Below, one piece after another: positions 1-4,712 of a stretch of DNA of 6,920 nucleotides. The notes below the pieces were generated by a model. The model saw only the letters and a program-made list of their open reading frames with translations. It had not been told where the DNA came from and made no database searches. The stretch's first letter is position 1; each line of letters starts with the position of its first letter. Origin of the DNA: Candidatus Aenigmatarchaeota archaeon (GTDB lineage Archaea > Aenigmatarchaeota > Aenigmatarchaeia > QMZP01 > JAUXAV01); the NCBI GenBank assembly GCA_030619735.1, contig JAUXAV010000059.1:1-6920 (forward strand), in the 5' to 3' direction. A program made the translations under genes and the position numbers.

Positions 1-219
1 ATCTGTCCTGTTTCCTCGAGGCAGCGCCTCACCACAGGCTATGCAGACTCTGACCACGTTAAGCTTCGTTGGGAGTCCCAGCTCCACGAGTGCTTGCCTG
101 ATTGCTTCTCTGGACTTGCCAAGGTGCCTGGCTATGTCTGCTGCTTTAGCCTGCGGGTTCCTTTCCCGTTCAAGCCTCACGGCTTCAATGAGGTCTTTAC
201 CAATCCATGTTTCCGTCAT
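1..219 (-). CDS. Helix-turn-helix protein with C-terminal zinc motif (partial, 3' end off window)
   Basis: The first 73 residues are visible and the gene continues past position 1. Residues 22-54 (PQAKAADIARHLGKSREAIR onward, then QALVELGLPTKLN) have the pattern of a DNA-binding helix-turn-helix: an 'A-DIARHLGKS' first helix and turn, then a recognition helix around SREAIRQAL. At residues 59-62 a CIACGE motif begins, which looks like the first half of a zinc ribbon whose second Cys pair would lie outside the window. The start ATG at 219 overlaps the TGA stop of the upstream gene in an ATGA junction, so the two are probably translationally coupled. From family knowledge, HTH proteins of this size in phages are often transcription regulators or small DNA-binding adaptors. 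Which of these this is cannot be told. Confidence 0.75.
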   Translation of the reverse strand, partial: MTETWIGKDLIEAVRLERERNPQAKAADIARHLGKSREAIRQALVELGLPTKLNVVRVCIACGEALPRGNRTD

Positions 220-668
220 CTATCAGCCCCTACGAATTCCTTACCTGCCTTACATTCCTCACAAACGGTCACAAGCCCACCTTTACCATCATCCACTACA
301 CCAAGAACAGCACCTTCTTTTGCTCCTCTTCCACACTTCACACATCTGAAGCCATCCCGCTCTAATGTTGCATACCGGTCACTGAGATGGGTTAAGGTCT
401 CTGCATCAAGTTGGGCGAGCTTCCCATCAATTCTCTTCTTCTGTGCTTCGACTCTACACTCTGGTTTACAATAGGTTTGCTTTTTCGGCATAGTTGTAGG
501 AAAAGTAGTGCCACAGTTAGGACACACCTTATCAACCTGCTTACTGCCAAAATGCTCCTTGTAGTAAGCAATCCTGCAGTCATCCTTACAATACTGCTGG
601 TTCTTACGCTTAGGCTGAAATCTCGTCCCGCAGTTCTTGCAGTCTTTCTTCAAGAGTAAACGCGGCAT
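216..668 (-). CDS. 150-aa protein with two CxxC...CxxxC zinc fingers and a degenerate HNH-like domain
   Basis: Three cysteine modules lie in a row. Module one uses C10, C13, C27 and C31 (CKNCG...YCKDDCR). Module two uses C49, C52, C67 and C71 (CPNCG...YCKPECR). Both match the common CxxCGxxF...QxYCxxxCR finger often found in phage HNH proteins. Module three, residues 98-143 (RYATLERDGFRCVKCG, then VVDDGKGG, then VCEECKAGK), follows the HNH-endonuclease layout RDGFRCxxCG...DH...GG..L...C..C..GK. However, the catalytic His position appears to be Asp127 (DD instead of DH), and the usual Asn after the last Cys pair is Lys140. It is therefore probably a zinc-binding fold without nuclease activity. 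I chose the ATG at 668, preceded by AAGGAAGT, because upstream codons have no such site. It overlaps the preceding gene by 59 nt. The zinc fingers are clear; the HNH relation is inference. Confidence 0.82.
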   Translation of the reverse strand: MPRLLLKKDCKNCGTRFQPKRKNQQYCKDDCRIAYYKEHFGSKQVDKVCPNCGTTFPTTMPKKQTYCKPECRVEAQKKRIDGKLAQLDAETLTHLSDRYATLERDGFRCVKCGRGAKEGAVLGVVDDGKGGLVTVCEECKAGKEFVGADR

Positions 669-867
669 ACTTCCTTTCCTTTGGTCGCCTCCTATGCCTG
701 CTATACACGCCCCCCAGCTCTTCGGCAAGAGTAACACTGCCTTTAGGCACTGCTATTGGCTGTCTGAAGAGCCTGCATCTGGAGTTGTTGCAGACGAGTG
801 CGTCGGCCCTTGAGTTCCAGTGCAGTACAATCATGGGTTCACCACAACCCTTGCAGTTCTCAGGCAT
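610..867 (-). CDS. 85-aa small zinc-ribbon protein
   Basis: The protein opens directly with a zinc ribbon, C5/C8 (CKGCGEP) and C26/C31 (CNNSRC), followed by a basic stretch (residues about 55-65, RHRRRPKERK) and a charged helix ending EERLQELRDEISA. The start is well supported: AGGAGGTCAATATG places a strong ribosome-binding site 6-7 nt before the ATG at 867, and the stop TAG of the upstream gene lies inside this site. The last 59 nt run into the next gene in another frame, an unusually long overlap for this cluster. Small ribbon-plus-basic-tail proteins commonly bind nucleic acid. No specific family is recognised, so the role is unknown. Confidence 0.78.
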   Translation of the reverse strand: MPENCKGCGEPMIVLHWNSRADALVCNNSRCRLFRQPIAVPKGSVTLAEELGGVYSRHRRRPKERKYAAFTLEERLQELRDEISA

Positions 868-876
868 ATTGACCTC

Positions 877-1257
877 CTACTGGTTCTTAATTGATGCTCT
901 AAGCTTCTCGAAGGGGGATGGACCGGATGGCTCTTTTGGCGTGGGTTGCCTCCTTGCAGGTCGATGAGCCATCTCCTTCTCCCTTTCCTCAGCAAGTTTG
1001 GCGATTAGGATGGTTGCCTTGTCCTGGAGTGCCTGTATAGGTGTTTCAAGGCTCACCCAAAATACCCCTTCGCCATACTTGTTCCAGGTACCAACAATTT
1101 CCGCGTCTTCTGGGATGCTGTTAATACAACCGTGGCAGTCTTTAACGACACCCCACTCGTGCTGGCCTGAACCCTCAAGAACCAAATGAGCCTTGGGTTG
1201 GTACTCAGGCTTCCGTTGAGGTTCCACATCCTCTTCTGTTTTCCAGCTCTCTGCCAT
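877..1257 (-). CDS. Hypothetical protein, 126 aa
   Basis: No family is recognised. The N-terminal 25 residues are charged and Gln/Pro rich (AESWKTEEDVEPQRKPEYQP). A central region (residues about 26-75) alternates hydrophobic and polar residues as in a small beta domain and holds a single CHGC pair. A helix follows (ALQDKATILIAKLAEEREKEM), then a Pro/Arg-rich tail ending SPFEKLRASIKNQ. One CxxC pair alone would need a partner to bind zinc. The ATG at 1257 is 6 nt after GGAGG in GGAGGTGAGTGATG. The GTG three bases earlier is too close to the site. The stop TAG at 877-879 forms part of the next gene's ribosome-binding site, so the two genes are probably translated in tandem. Confidence 0.75.
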   Translation of the reverse strand: MAESWKTEEDVEPQRKPEYQPKAHLVLEGSGQHEWGVVKDCHGCINSIPEDAEIVGTWNKYGEGVFWVSLETPIQALQDKATILIAKLAEEREKEMAHRPARRQPTPKEPSGPSPFEKLRASIKNQ

Positions 1258-1268
1258 CACTCACCTCC
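1255..1268 (-). promoter_or_regulatory. Second leader type, copy 1 (GGAGGTGAGTGATG)
   Basis: This is the leader of the 126-aa gene. The same 14 bases occur at 1959-1972. It also encodes the Arg and stop ending of the 26-aa membrane peptide. Confidence 0.7.
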
Positions 1269-1341
1269 TCGTACGTAGTGTCATAAGGTATATCACTGCG
1301 ACTATGACAATAATAATGCCCACTATTAGCTCTGGACTCAT
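1261..1341 (-). CDS. 26-aa single-pass membrane peptide
   Basis: This short gene encodes MSPELIVGIIIVIVAVIYLM followed by TLRTRR. Residues 5-20 are an uninterrupted hydrophobic stretch long enough to cross a membrane, followed by Thr/Arg residues that fit a cytoplasmic, positively charged end. Its ATG overlaps the TGA of the upstream gene (ATGA, 1338-1341). The Shine-Dalgarno-like GGAGGGAG lies about 10 nt upstream, inside the upstream coding sequence. Its last codons AGG AGG TGA are also the ribosome-binding site of the gene starting at 1257, so the Arg-Arg tail and the stop come from the next gene's leader. The exact fit between its neighbours on both sides supports it as real. Its function is unknown; small hydrophobic phage peptides include lysis and membrane-modifying proteins. 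Confidence 0.72.
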   Translation of the reverse strand: MSPELIVGIIIVIVAVIYLMTLRTRR

Positions 1342-1520
1342 TGTCCAACTCCCTCCACTGCCTTGTCAAAGCATTGCACACAGCGGGGTGAGATATACTT
1401 TGGCTTTCCGCGATAGCTCCGTTGATAGAGTGGGTATTCAAACACATCTATCACCAACGGGTCGAGCGCCGATGGCCAATAATACACTCCTGTATCCTTT
1501 CCACACACTGGACACTTCAT
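1338..1520 (-). CDS. 60-aa zinc-ribbon-like protein
   Basis: C3/C6 (CPVCGKD) and C47/C50 (CVQCF) form a probable four-cysteine zinc site at the two ends of a compact domain. Between them lie aromatic and aliphatic residues (VYYWPSALDPLVIDVFEYPL). The start ATG at 1520 follows GAGG by about 6 nt, a weaker site than most in this cluster. There are only 8 nt between the stop of the upstream gene and this start. The stop overlaps the next start as ATGA. No named family is recognised, and nothing in the sequence shows what it binds. Confidence 0.74.
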   Translation of the reverse strand: MKCPVCGKDTGVYYWPSALDPLVIDVFEYPLYQRSYRGKPKYISPRCVQCFDKAVEGVGQ

Positions 1521-1528
1521 TATTTGCC

Positions 1529-1726
1529 TCAGGCAGGCTCAATCGTAACTTTAATCTTGCTCGGATTGCCAATCAGTTCAAGTGCCTGCTTCTGAACGTA
1601 CAATGGGCCAACAGCCACATCTCTATCGCTCCAAGCAAACTCGCCGAGGACCTCATCGAACTTGACAGTCCGCAGGGTTTTTCGGTCCTCCTGGAATACG
1701 AGTTCAATCTTGTCTCGTTCTGGCAT
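1529..1726 (-). CDS. Hypothetical 65-aa beta-rich protein
   Basis: No family is recognised. The sequence alternates short hydrophobic stretches with charged turns (KIELVF, LRTVKF, VAVGPLYV, SKIKVTIEPA), as expected of a small beta-barrel or beta-sandwich. It has no cysteines, in contrast to most neighbours. The ATG at 1726 has an excellent ribosome-binding site, GGAGGTGAATAATG, a leader nearly identical to the one at 2069-2082. The upstream stop is 37 nt away, the second-largest gap in this half of the cluster. Confidence 0.76.
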   Translation of the reverse strand: MPERDKIELVFQEDRKTLRTVKFDEVLGEFAWSDRDVAVGPLYVQKQALELIGNPSKIKVTIEPA

Positions 1727-1737
1727 TATTCACCTCC
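1724..1737 (-). promoter_or_regulatory. Third leader type, copy 1 (GGAGGTGAATAATG)
   Basis: This is the leader of the 65-aa beta-rich gene, with ideal spacing of the ribosome-binding site. It shares 13 of 14 bases with 2069-2082. Confidence 0.68.
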
Positions 1738-1763
1738 TCCTGTAGGGTTCCGGCAGCGGCTTT

Positions 1764-1961
1764 TCAGTCATCTAACTGTACCGTTCCTCTAGCGGTAACC
1801 CTCTCATTGTACTCTATCTTGCCGTTTCTCTCTAAGTTATCACAGTCTTCCATATCTACTTCGCAGATACAGACCGGCACTGTGAATTCTATCGTAGGCT
1901 CCTCTACACCTAGAACGTAGTCCATACAGCCTTTACAGAATTGAACAATCATATAGTCCAT
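1764..1961 (-). CDS. 65-aa cysteine-rich acidic protein
   Basis: It carries C9/C12 (FCKGC) and a second cluster C31, C33 and C40 (VCICEVDMEDC), which could make a zinc site, though the spacing is irregular. The protein is acidic overall, and its C-terminal part (GKIEYNERVTARGTVQLDD) looks beta-stranded. The ATG at 1961 is preceded by GGAGGTGAGTGATG, the same leader as the gene starting at 1257. The in-frame GTG three bases earlier is too near the ribosome-binding site. No function can be assigned. Confidence 0.74.
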   Translation of the reverse strand: MDYMIVQFCKGCMDYVLGVEEPTIEFTVPVCICEVDMEDCDNLERNGKIEYNERVTARGTVQLDD

Positions 1962-1972
1962 CACTCACCTCC
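1959..1972 (-). promoter_or_regulatory. Second leader type, copy 2 (GGAGGTGAGTGATG)
   Basis: This is the leader of the 65-aa Cys-rich gene, identical to 1255-1268. Here no upstream gene overlaps it. Confidence 0.7.
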
Positions 1973-1999
1973 TGTGTCTAAAAATAGTACACACTACCA

Positions 2000-2071
2000 C
2001 TAGGTTCCGATTGATATACCCAGAGCTATAAAGGCCGCGGAGCCGATAACCCAATCCATTACTTCCATCAT
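2000..2071 (-). CDS. 23-aa hydrophobic peptide, probably membrane inserted
   Basis: This very short gene encodes MMEVMDWVIGSAAFIALGIS followed by IGT. Residues 7-22 are hydrophobic and contain the small-residue pattern G-SAA-A-G. The leader AGAGGTGAATAATG is the same type as that of the 65-aa gene starting at 1726. It fills most of the space between the 81-aa gene (stop at 2081) and the Cys-rich gene (start at 1961). Its size, the good leader and the fit to the gap argue for a real gene. It has no charged tail, so its orientation in the membrane is unclear. Chance is not excluded for so short a frame. Confidence 0.58.
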   Translation of the reverse strand: MMEVMDWVIGSAAFIALGISIGT

Positions 2072-2082
2072 TATTCACCTCT
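2069..2082 (-). promoter_or_regulatory. Third leader type, copy 2 (AGAGGTGAATAATG)
   Basis: This is the leader of the 23-aa membrane peptide. It is the main evidence that so short a frame is a gene. Confidence 0.65.
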
Positions 2083-2326
2083 ACTGTTGGAGTTCTGTTT
2101 CGTGAACAAATTCACCCAGTCCGCCAATGTGACCATAGTAGGTATCACCATCCATTGGCACACCTTCAGCTAATGCTCGACCAAGATACAAGAAAGATGG
2201 GGGCTTATACTCCTTACGGAAGTCCAGCTTCTCCTCAATGATTATCTGAGGGTTCGGGGTACCATACTTGGCCTGAAAGTACTTCGACTCACCCTTGATT
2301 GTGTAGCTTTCTCCTGGCTTTATCAT
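2081..2326 (-). CDS. Hypothetical 81-aa protein
   Basis: The N-terminal half (MIKPGESYTIKGESKYF, then QIIIEEKLDF) reads as short beta strands separated by charged turns, and the rest has many Gly, Tyr and acidic residues. No family is recognised and there are no cysteines. The ATG at 2326 overlaps the TAA of the upstream 240-aa gene by one base (TAATG) and has AAGGAG about 9 nt ahead inside that gene, so coupled translation is likely. The stop TAG directly abuts the ribosome-binding site of the 23-aa membrane peptide downstream. Confidence 0.74.
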   Translation of the reverse strand: MIKPGESYTIKGESKYFQAKYGTPNPQIIIEEKLDFRKEYKPPSFLYLGRALAEGVPMDGDTYYGHIGGLGEFVHETELQQ

Positions 2327-3048
2327 TACCCCACTCCTTGTATTCGTTCCCTCACACTGCCCAACTGGCTCCTTAAGTTGTCGAAGAATATAGCATCCTT
2401 TTCGCTGTCTTTTGGCTTCAACCCAGTCCTTGGGTCGTGGTCAACATCACCATCAGGGATAAGAATTGGTGTGATGTGCTTCTTCTCGAGCTCAACTGCT
2501 TTGTCGTGAGTGAATTCGGATTTCCAAAGTAGGAGCTCGAGCCGTTGGGGTCTGAATGCATAGAAGACTCCAGGAATACCGACGGTTTTGTTATCTTCGT
2601 CTTTCCGCTCACCGCAAGCTTTGATGGTGGCGAACAGCACCCAGGTTTCACCAAGCTTAAGGTTCTTTGGGGGAGCTGGGATGCGCTTAGACACACCCAT
2701 TTGGAGAGCTTCCTTGACGAAAGTCTCTGGTGTGTAGTCTTGCCCCACCCAGAGGAGCCCATAGGGCTGGGGCTGAAAACCTGGATGACAGACTGGGCAC
2801 GCATTAGGGCATCGACACTGTACTTGGGCTGAGATTAAGTGCTCTGTCTCTTCGCCCTGATGACCACCAGCATACCTCTTCCAGTTCAGCCACGTAAACC
2901 CCCTGCTGAACTTCACTCCACTACCACACACCGGACAAATCACCAGCTCATACGGTAGTCTATCACACTCCATACCGTGGCCTTCACCGCACAAATACAG
3001 ACCACCGACCTTGCGGTATCCACAACCTCTTATTGCTTCAACTGACAT
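2326..3048 (-). CDS. 240-aa Cys-rich conserved phage-type hypothetical protein
   Basis: This is the largest protein in the window. The N-terminal part starts RGCGYRKVGGLYLCGEGHG and holds C9, C20, C28 and C38/C41 (CPVCGSG). A second cluster lies at C78, C80, C84 and C87 (CRCPNACPVC). C38/C41 with C84/C87 would make a normal zinc ribbon. A central segment (LLWVGQDYTPETFVKEALQ, then MGVSKRIP, residues 98-124) recalls a motif I have seen in phage hypothetical proteins, but I cannot name the family. The second half, residues 134-240, looks alpha/beta and ends in a charged helix (DAIFFDNLRSQLGSVRERIQ). The start at ATG 3048 uses the cluster's conserved leader. The in-frame GTG nine bases earlier is part of the ribosome-binding site. 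No catalytic motif is evident. Confidence 0.8.
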   Translation of the reverse strand: MSVEAIRGCGYRKVGGLYLCGEGHGMECDRLPYELVICPVCGSGVKFSRGFTWLNWKRYAGGHQGEETEHLISAQVQCRCPNACPVCHPGFQPQPYGLLWVGQDYTPETFVKEALQMGVSKRIPAPPKNLKLGETWVLFATIKACGERKDEDNKTVGIPGVFYAFRPQRLELLLWKSEFTHDKAVELEKKHITPILIPDGDVDHDPRTGLKPKDSEKDAIFFDNLRSQLGSVRERIQGVG

Positions 3049-3205
3049 TTGGTTCACCTCCCTTCTTCAGCATTTCTTCGGCTCCAAGCCTCTCCAGTTC
3101 TTTCTCAGCTAGCCTCAGGTCTTCAAGAACCATTTTGATAGCCTCGAGCCTGCTAGTCTCGTAGTGTTCCATGTACTCTTCTATAAGTTCTTCAGCTGTT
3201 ATCAT
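3038..3205 (-). CDS. 55-aa charged helical protein, copy A of a duplicated gene
   Basis: The protein (MITAEELIEEYMEHYETSRL onward) is almost wholly Glu, Lys, Arg, Leu and Ala, with spacing typical of an amphipathic or coiled-coil helix. Residues 2-47 match the gene at 6340-6504 in about 38 of 46 positions, and the DNA of the two is alike without gaps over 132 nt. This conservation argues that it is translated. The end, GGEPNVS, is read from the next gene's ribosome-binding cassette, which it overlaps by 11 nt. The start is uncertain: ATG 3205 or GTG 3208, both behind AGGTGTGTGA. It overlaps the upstream gene by 14-17 nt. Function is unknown. Confidence 0.78.
   Translation of the reverse strand: MITAEELIEEYMEHYETSRLEAIKMVLEDLRLAEKELERLGAEEMLKKGGEPNVS
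3046..3061 (-). promoter_or_regulatory. Conserved start cassette 1 (GGAGGTGAACCAAATG)
   Basis: This ribosome-binding site and start codon of the 240-aa gene matches the consensus exactly. The end of copy A of the charged helical gene reads through it as G-G-E-P-N. Confidence 0.85.
3066..3197 (-). repeat. Diverged direct repeat, copy A (132 nt)
   Basis: This segment lies inside the 55-aa gene and aligns without gaps to 6359-6490. I count about 104 identical bases by eye. Both copies have the same orientation and frame, about 3.3 kb apart. Confidence 0.8.
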
Positions 3206-3431
3206 CACTGTTCACACACCTATTCTTGCCTCCCTTGACGAAGCAGAGGAACCGCTCACATTTCTCCGTGAGCATACCAAGTTTATTCCCAACGATGACC
3301 GCTTTGACTCCGGAAGCTGAGTGCTCACAAAGATTTATGTCATAGTACGCCTTTTCCTCGCTCTTGTACTCACGTATCGAGCCATCAGTGTAAATGACAA
3401 ATATCTTCAGACCTTTAGGTACTTCAACCAT
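3192..3431 (-). CDS. Hypothetical 79-aa protein
   Basis: No family is recognised. The N-terminal half reads as beta strands (GLKIFVIYTDGSIREYKSEE), followed by a helix-like stretch and a second strand (GVKAVIVGNKLGML). Three cysteines near residues 60-75 are not arranged as a clear zinc site. The ATG at 3431 is preceded by GGAGGTGG, with a spacing of about 12 nt that is longer than usual here. An alternative TTG at 3476 would add 15 residues but lacks a ribosome-binding site. A gap of about 45 nt separates it from the upstream helix-hairpin-helix gene, the largest in the window. Its end overlaps the next gene by 14-17 nt. Confidence 0.68.
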   Translation of the reverse strand: MVEVPKGLKIFVIYTDGSIREYKSEEKAYYDINLCEHSASGVKAVIVGNKLGMLTEKCERFLCFVKGGKNRCVNSDDNS

Positions 3432-3476
3432 TCCTACTGTCCACCTCCCTTCCTTACTTGGATAACATCTCGTCAA

Positions 3477-3800
3477 TCATTTCAGCAGCTTCCATAATGC
3501 CTCTGCTCTGCGCTCGCCCATACCCGGAACGGTCTTCAGCTCATCCAGGGTGCAATTCCAGGATAGGGGGATTTTACCGAACCTTTCAAGGATTGAGCTA
3601 GCTAGAGTTGGGCCAATGTTGGGAAACCCCTGGAGCAGAAACCTACCAAAGCCCCCCCAGAGGTTAACTTCATCCCAAGGCCATCCTCTGCCCTCTCTTC
3701 GGGCCTTCAGGCCTCGCTTGACTCCCTCAATAAACTCAGCTGCTTCCTCACCAGTCATTCCTAGCTCCATGAGGACAACTAGAGCTTTACCTTCCGCCAT
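3477..3800 (-). CDS. 107-aa free-standing helix-hairpin-helix (HhH) protein
   Basis: The C-terminal half is a classical tandem HhH domain. The first hairpin lies at residues 58-67 (GFPNIGPTLA) with its helix SSILERFG, and the second at 90-102 (TVPGMGERRAEAL) following the linker TLDELK. This is the arrangement found at the C-terminus of XPF/Mus81/Hef nucleases, UvrC and DisA, where it binds double-stranded DNA through the GxG hairpin backbone. Here it stands alone. The N-terminal 45 residues (LMELGMTGEEAAEFIEGVKR, then GLKARREGRGWPWDEV) are helical and basic, with no nuclease motif. It may bind branched or damaged DNA or act as a partner to another protein. The start ATG 3800 uses the conserved leader. 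The stop of the upstream gene lies within that leader. Confidence 0.85.
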   Translation of the reverse strand: MAEGKALVVLMELGMTGEEAAEFIEGVKRGLKARREGRGWPWDEVNLWGGFGRFLLQGFPNIGPTLASSILERFGKIPLSWNCTLDELKTVPGMGERRAEALWKLLK

Positions 3801-3813
3801 CTGGTTCACCTCC
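3798..3813 (-). promoter_or_regulatory. Conserved start cassette 2 (GGAGGTGAACCAGATG)
   Basis: This is the leader of the helix-hairpin-helix gene, one base from consensus. The TGA inside it is the stop codon of the DUF7352-like gene. Confidence 0.82.
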
Positions 3814-4084
3814 TTTCCGGTTCAAATAAGTGACCTACAAAAGACCCTTCTGCCAGTTGGAAAGTACCTATGTAATGGGAGGAATTGTGGCCTTCATCAA
3901 GTGGATGACCGGTACCAAATATCCGGAGGGTCCTGGTCTCCATAGGTTGGTCTGTGTCCACAACGGCCCAGACACAGGGTATACCTCCTTGAGTTTGCAC
4001 ACAGAGTATATGAGCAAACTGGGGCATCTCTATTGAGACCTTACTCCCTGCTGGTAAAGGGAACTTGTGAATGGTCATGTTCAT
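3806..4084 (-). CDS. DUF7352-like phage protein, 92 aa
   Basis: The sequence contains TIHKFPL near the N-terminus, then IEMPQFAHIL, VQTQGGIPCVWAVVD, LRIFGTGHPL and HYIGTFQLAEGSFVGHLFE. This is the pattern I know from a widespread small phage family, DUF7352, with its FGTGHP and YIGTFQ motifs and usual length of about 90 residues. The function of the family is not known to me. It is the best sign that this DNA comes from a tailed phage or prophage. ATG 4084 lies 9 nt after GGAGG; a second ATG at 4078 is too far away. The last codons AGG AGG TGA coincide with the ribosome-binding site of the HhH gene, giving a C-terminal Arg-Arg. Confidence 0.85.
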   Translation of the reverse strand: MNMTIHKFPLPAGSKVSIEMPQFAHILCVQTQGGIPCVWAVVDTDQPMETRTLRIFGTGHPLDEGHNSSHYIGTFQLAEGSFVGHLFEPERR

Positions 4085-4101
4085 ATCGGCTCACCTCCTT
4101 C

Positions 4102-4347
4102 CTAGAACTTTTCTCGCCCTAGATACTTATATTCAAGTTCGGTCTCATCACTACCTGGAAGTCTTTCTTCAGTAAAGACCTCACTACCGGCAATAGATAC
4201 TGAGACCTTGGTGTAAGTGCACGTGTTACAGAATGTCGTGCGCTTGCGAATATCGGCAACAATAGCCTTACCGAGTTCCTCGGTAGTAAGGTTACAGTCC
4301 TCAGAGCCACATTTTGGACAAGATATTGCCGTTGTGTAGCTAGTCAT
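4102..4347 (-). CDS. 81-aa zinc-ribbon protein
   Basis: The cysteines C10/C13/C18 (CPKCGSEDC) and C40/C43 (FCNTCTY) are those of a zinc ribbon with a helical insertion (TTEELGKAIVADIRKR) between the two knuckles. The remaining residues (VSVSIAGSEVF) look like a beta strand, and the tail is acidic. Ribbons of this kind occur in transcription- and DNA-associated proteins, but the partner cannot be told. The ATG at 4347 is in the conserved leader variant GGAGGTAAGCCAAATG. The in-frame ATG fifteen bases earlier overlaps the ribosome-binding site. The upstream gene overlaps by 8 nt. Confidence 0.78.
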   Translation of the reverse strand: MTSYTTAISCPKCGSEDCNLTTEELGKAIVADIRKRTTFCNTCTYTKVSVSIAGSEVFTEERLPGSDETELEYKYLGREKF

Positions 4348-4513
4348 TTGGCTTACCTCCATTCAGCTTATTCTCCACTGCCTCTATTGCGAGCTGCATA
4401 CACTCTACACACCCATCGCAGAAGCATCCAGTGTAGAAACCACGAGTCCTCTTTTTCTGTTCAGTCCTGAAGACTTTAAGGGCCTCTTTAGCGACTGCTT
4501 TAGTGACTGCCAT
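4340..4513 (-). CDS. 57-aa small Cys-rich protein
   Basis: A basic helical N-terminus (MAVTKAVAKEALKVFRTEQK) leads to a compact cluster at C30, C32, C35 and C38 (CFCDGCVEC). Four cysteines within nine residues are an unusual spacing that could hold a metal but does not match a standard ribbon. A second helix (MQLAIEAVENKL) follows. The C-terminal NGGKPND is read from the next gene's ribosome-binding cassette. The ATG at 4513 has the conserved leader and overlaps the upstream gene by 14 nt. The function is unknown. Confidence 0.75.
   Translation of the reverse strand: MAVTKAVAKEALKVFRTEQKKRTRGFYTGCFCDGCVECMQLAIEAVENKLNGGKPND
4345..4360 (-). promoter_or_regulatory. Conserved start cassette 3 (GGAGGTAAGCCAAATG)
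   Basis: This is the leader of the 81-aa zinc-ribbon gene. The upstream 57-aa gene reads through it as G-G-K-P-N-D and then stops. Confidence 0.82.
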
Positions 4514-4712
4514 TTGGTTCACCTCCTTCCTCAAAGTATCGTCCACAGCCAGTACAAAACTGGAACTGCTGTTGACTGGACTCCATTTGCACTAGAGCGA
4601 AGAGGCAGTCCCTCTCACACTCAGAGCAAGCCAGAATACTGAACCCAATAATCCGGACCGTCTTTGTTCCTTCCTGTGCTGACGTGTCTGGTTTGTCCGG
4701 TCCTGTAACCAT
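4500..4712 (-). CDS. 70-aa zinc-ribbon protein
   Basis: A Pro/Thr/Asp-rich N-terminus (VTGPDKPDTSAQEGTKT) precedes a ribbon with C29/C32/C36 (CSECERDC) and C53/C56 (CTGCGRYF), linked by a Gln/Met-rich turn. This is a conventional four-cysteine ribbon, and the fifth Cys, C36, is spare. The terminal GGEPNGSH comes from reading the next gene's leader in another frame. ATG 4712 follows GGAGGTAAACCA. Unlike most neighbours, it is separated from the upstream gene, by 16 nt. No named family is recognised. Confidence 0.76.
   Translation of the reverse strand: MVTGPDKPDTSAQEGTKTVRIIGFSILACSECERDCLFALVQMESSQQQFQFCTGCGRYFEEGGEPNGSH
4511..4526 (-). promoter_or_regulatory. Conserved start cassette 4 (GGAGGTGAACCAAATG)
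   Basis: This is the leader of the 57-aa Cys-rich gene, identical to cassette 1 across all 16 bases and also preceded by AAG. The upstream gene ends G-G-E-P-N-G-S-H through it. Confidence 0.85.

Noticed and set aside
1205..1447. An 80-codon minus-strand frame with Cys and His residues
   Set aside because: It overlaps three better-supported genes and lacks the strong leader seen at almost every true start here.
1304..1792. A 162-codon open frame on the plus strand, among the longest on that strand
   Set aside because: It has no ribosome-binding site, its protein looks like random composition, and it lies antisense to several tightly packed minus-strand genes with good starts and Cys motifs.
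1973..1999. A possible terminator: TAGT-GTGT-ACTA followed by five T on the minus strand
   Set aside because: The stem is only four A/T-rich base pairs, too weak to call, and the operon continues straight on.
2418..2804. A 128-codon alternative frame on the minus strand
   Set aside because: It lies wholly inside the 240-aa gene, is Ser/Gln rich without domain features, and has no ribosome-binding site.
3454..3480. An 8-codon frame (MIDEMLSK) starting at the stop of the HhH gene
   Set aside because: It is too short to support. Its ATG at the stop codon is probably chance, although it lies in the largest gap of the window.
3818..3835. A GGTTCAAAT stretch resembling a tRNA T-loop
   Set aside because: There is no matching stem, anticodon arm or acceptor, and it lies within the coding sequence of the DUF7352-like gene.
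3550..3945. A 131-codon plus-strand frame
   Set aside because: It is antisense to the HhH and DUF7352-like genes, both of which are clearly recognisable, and has no leader.
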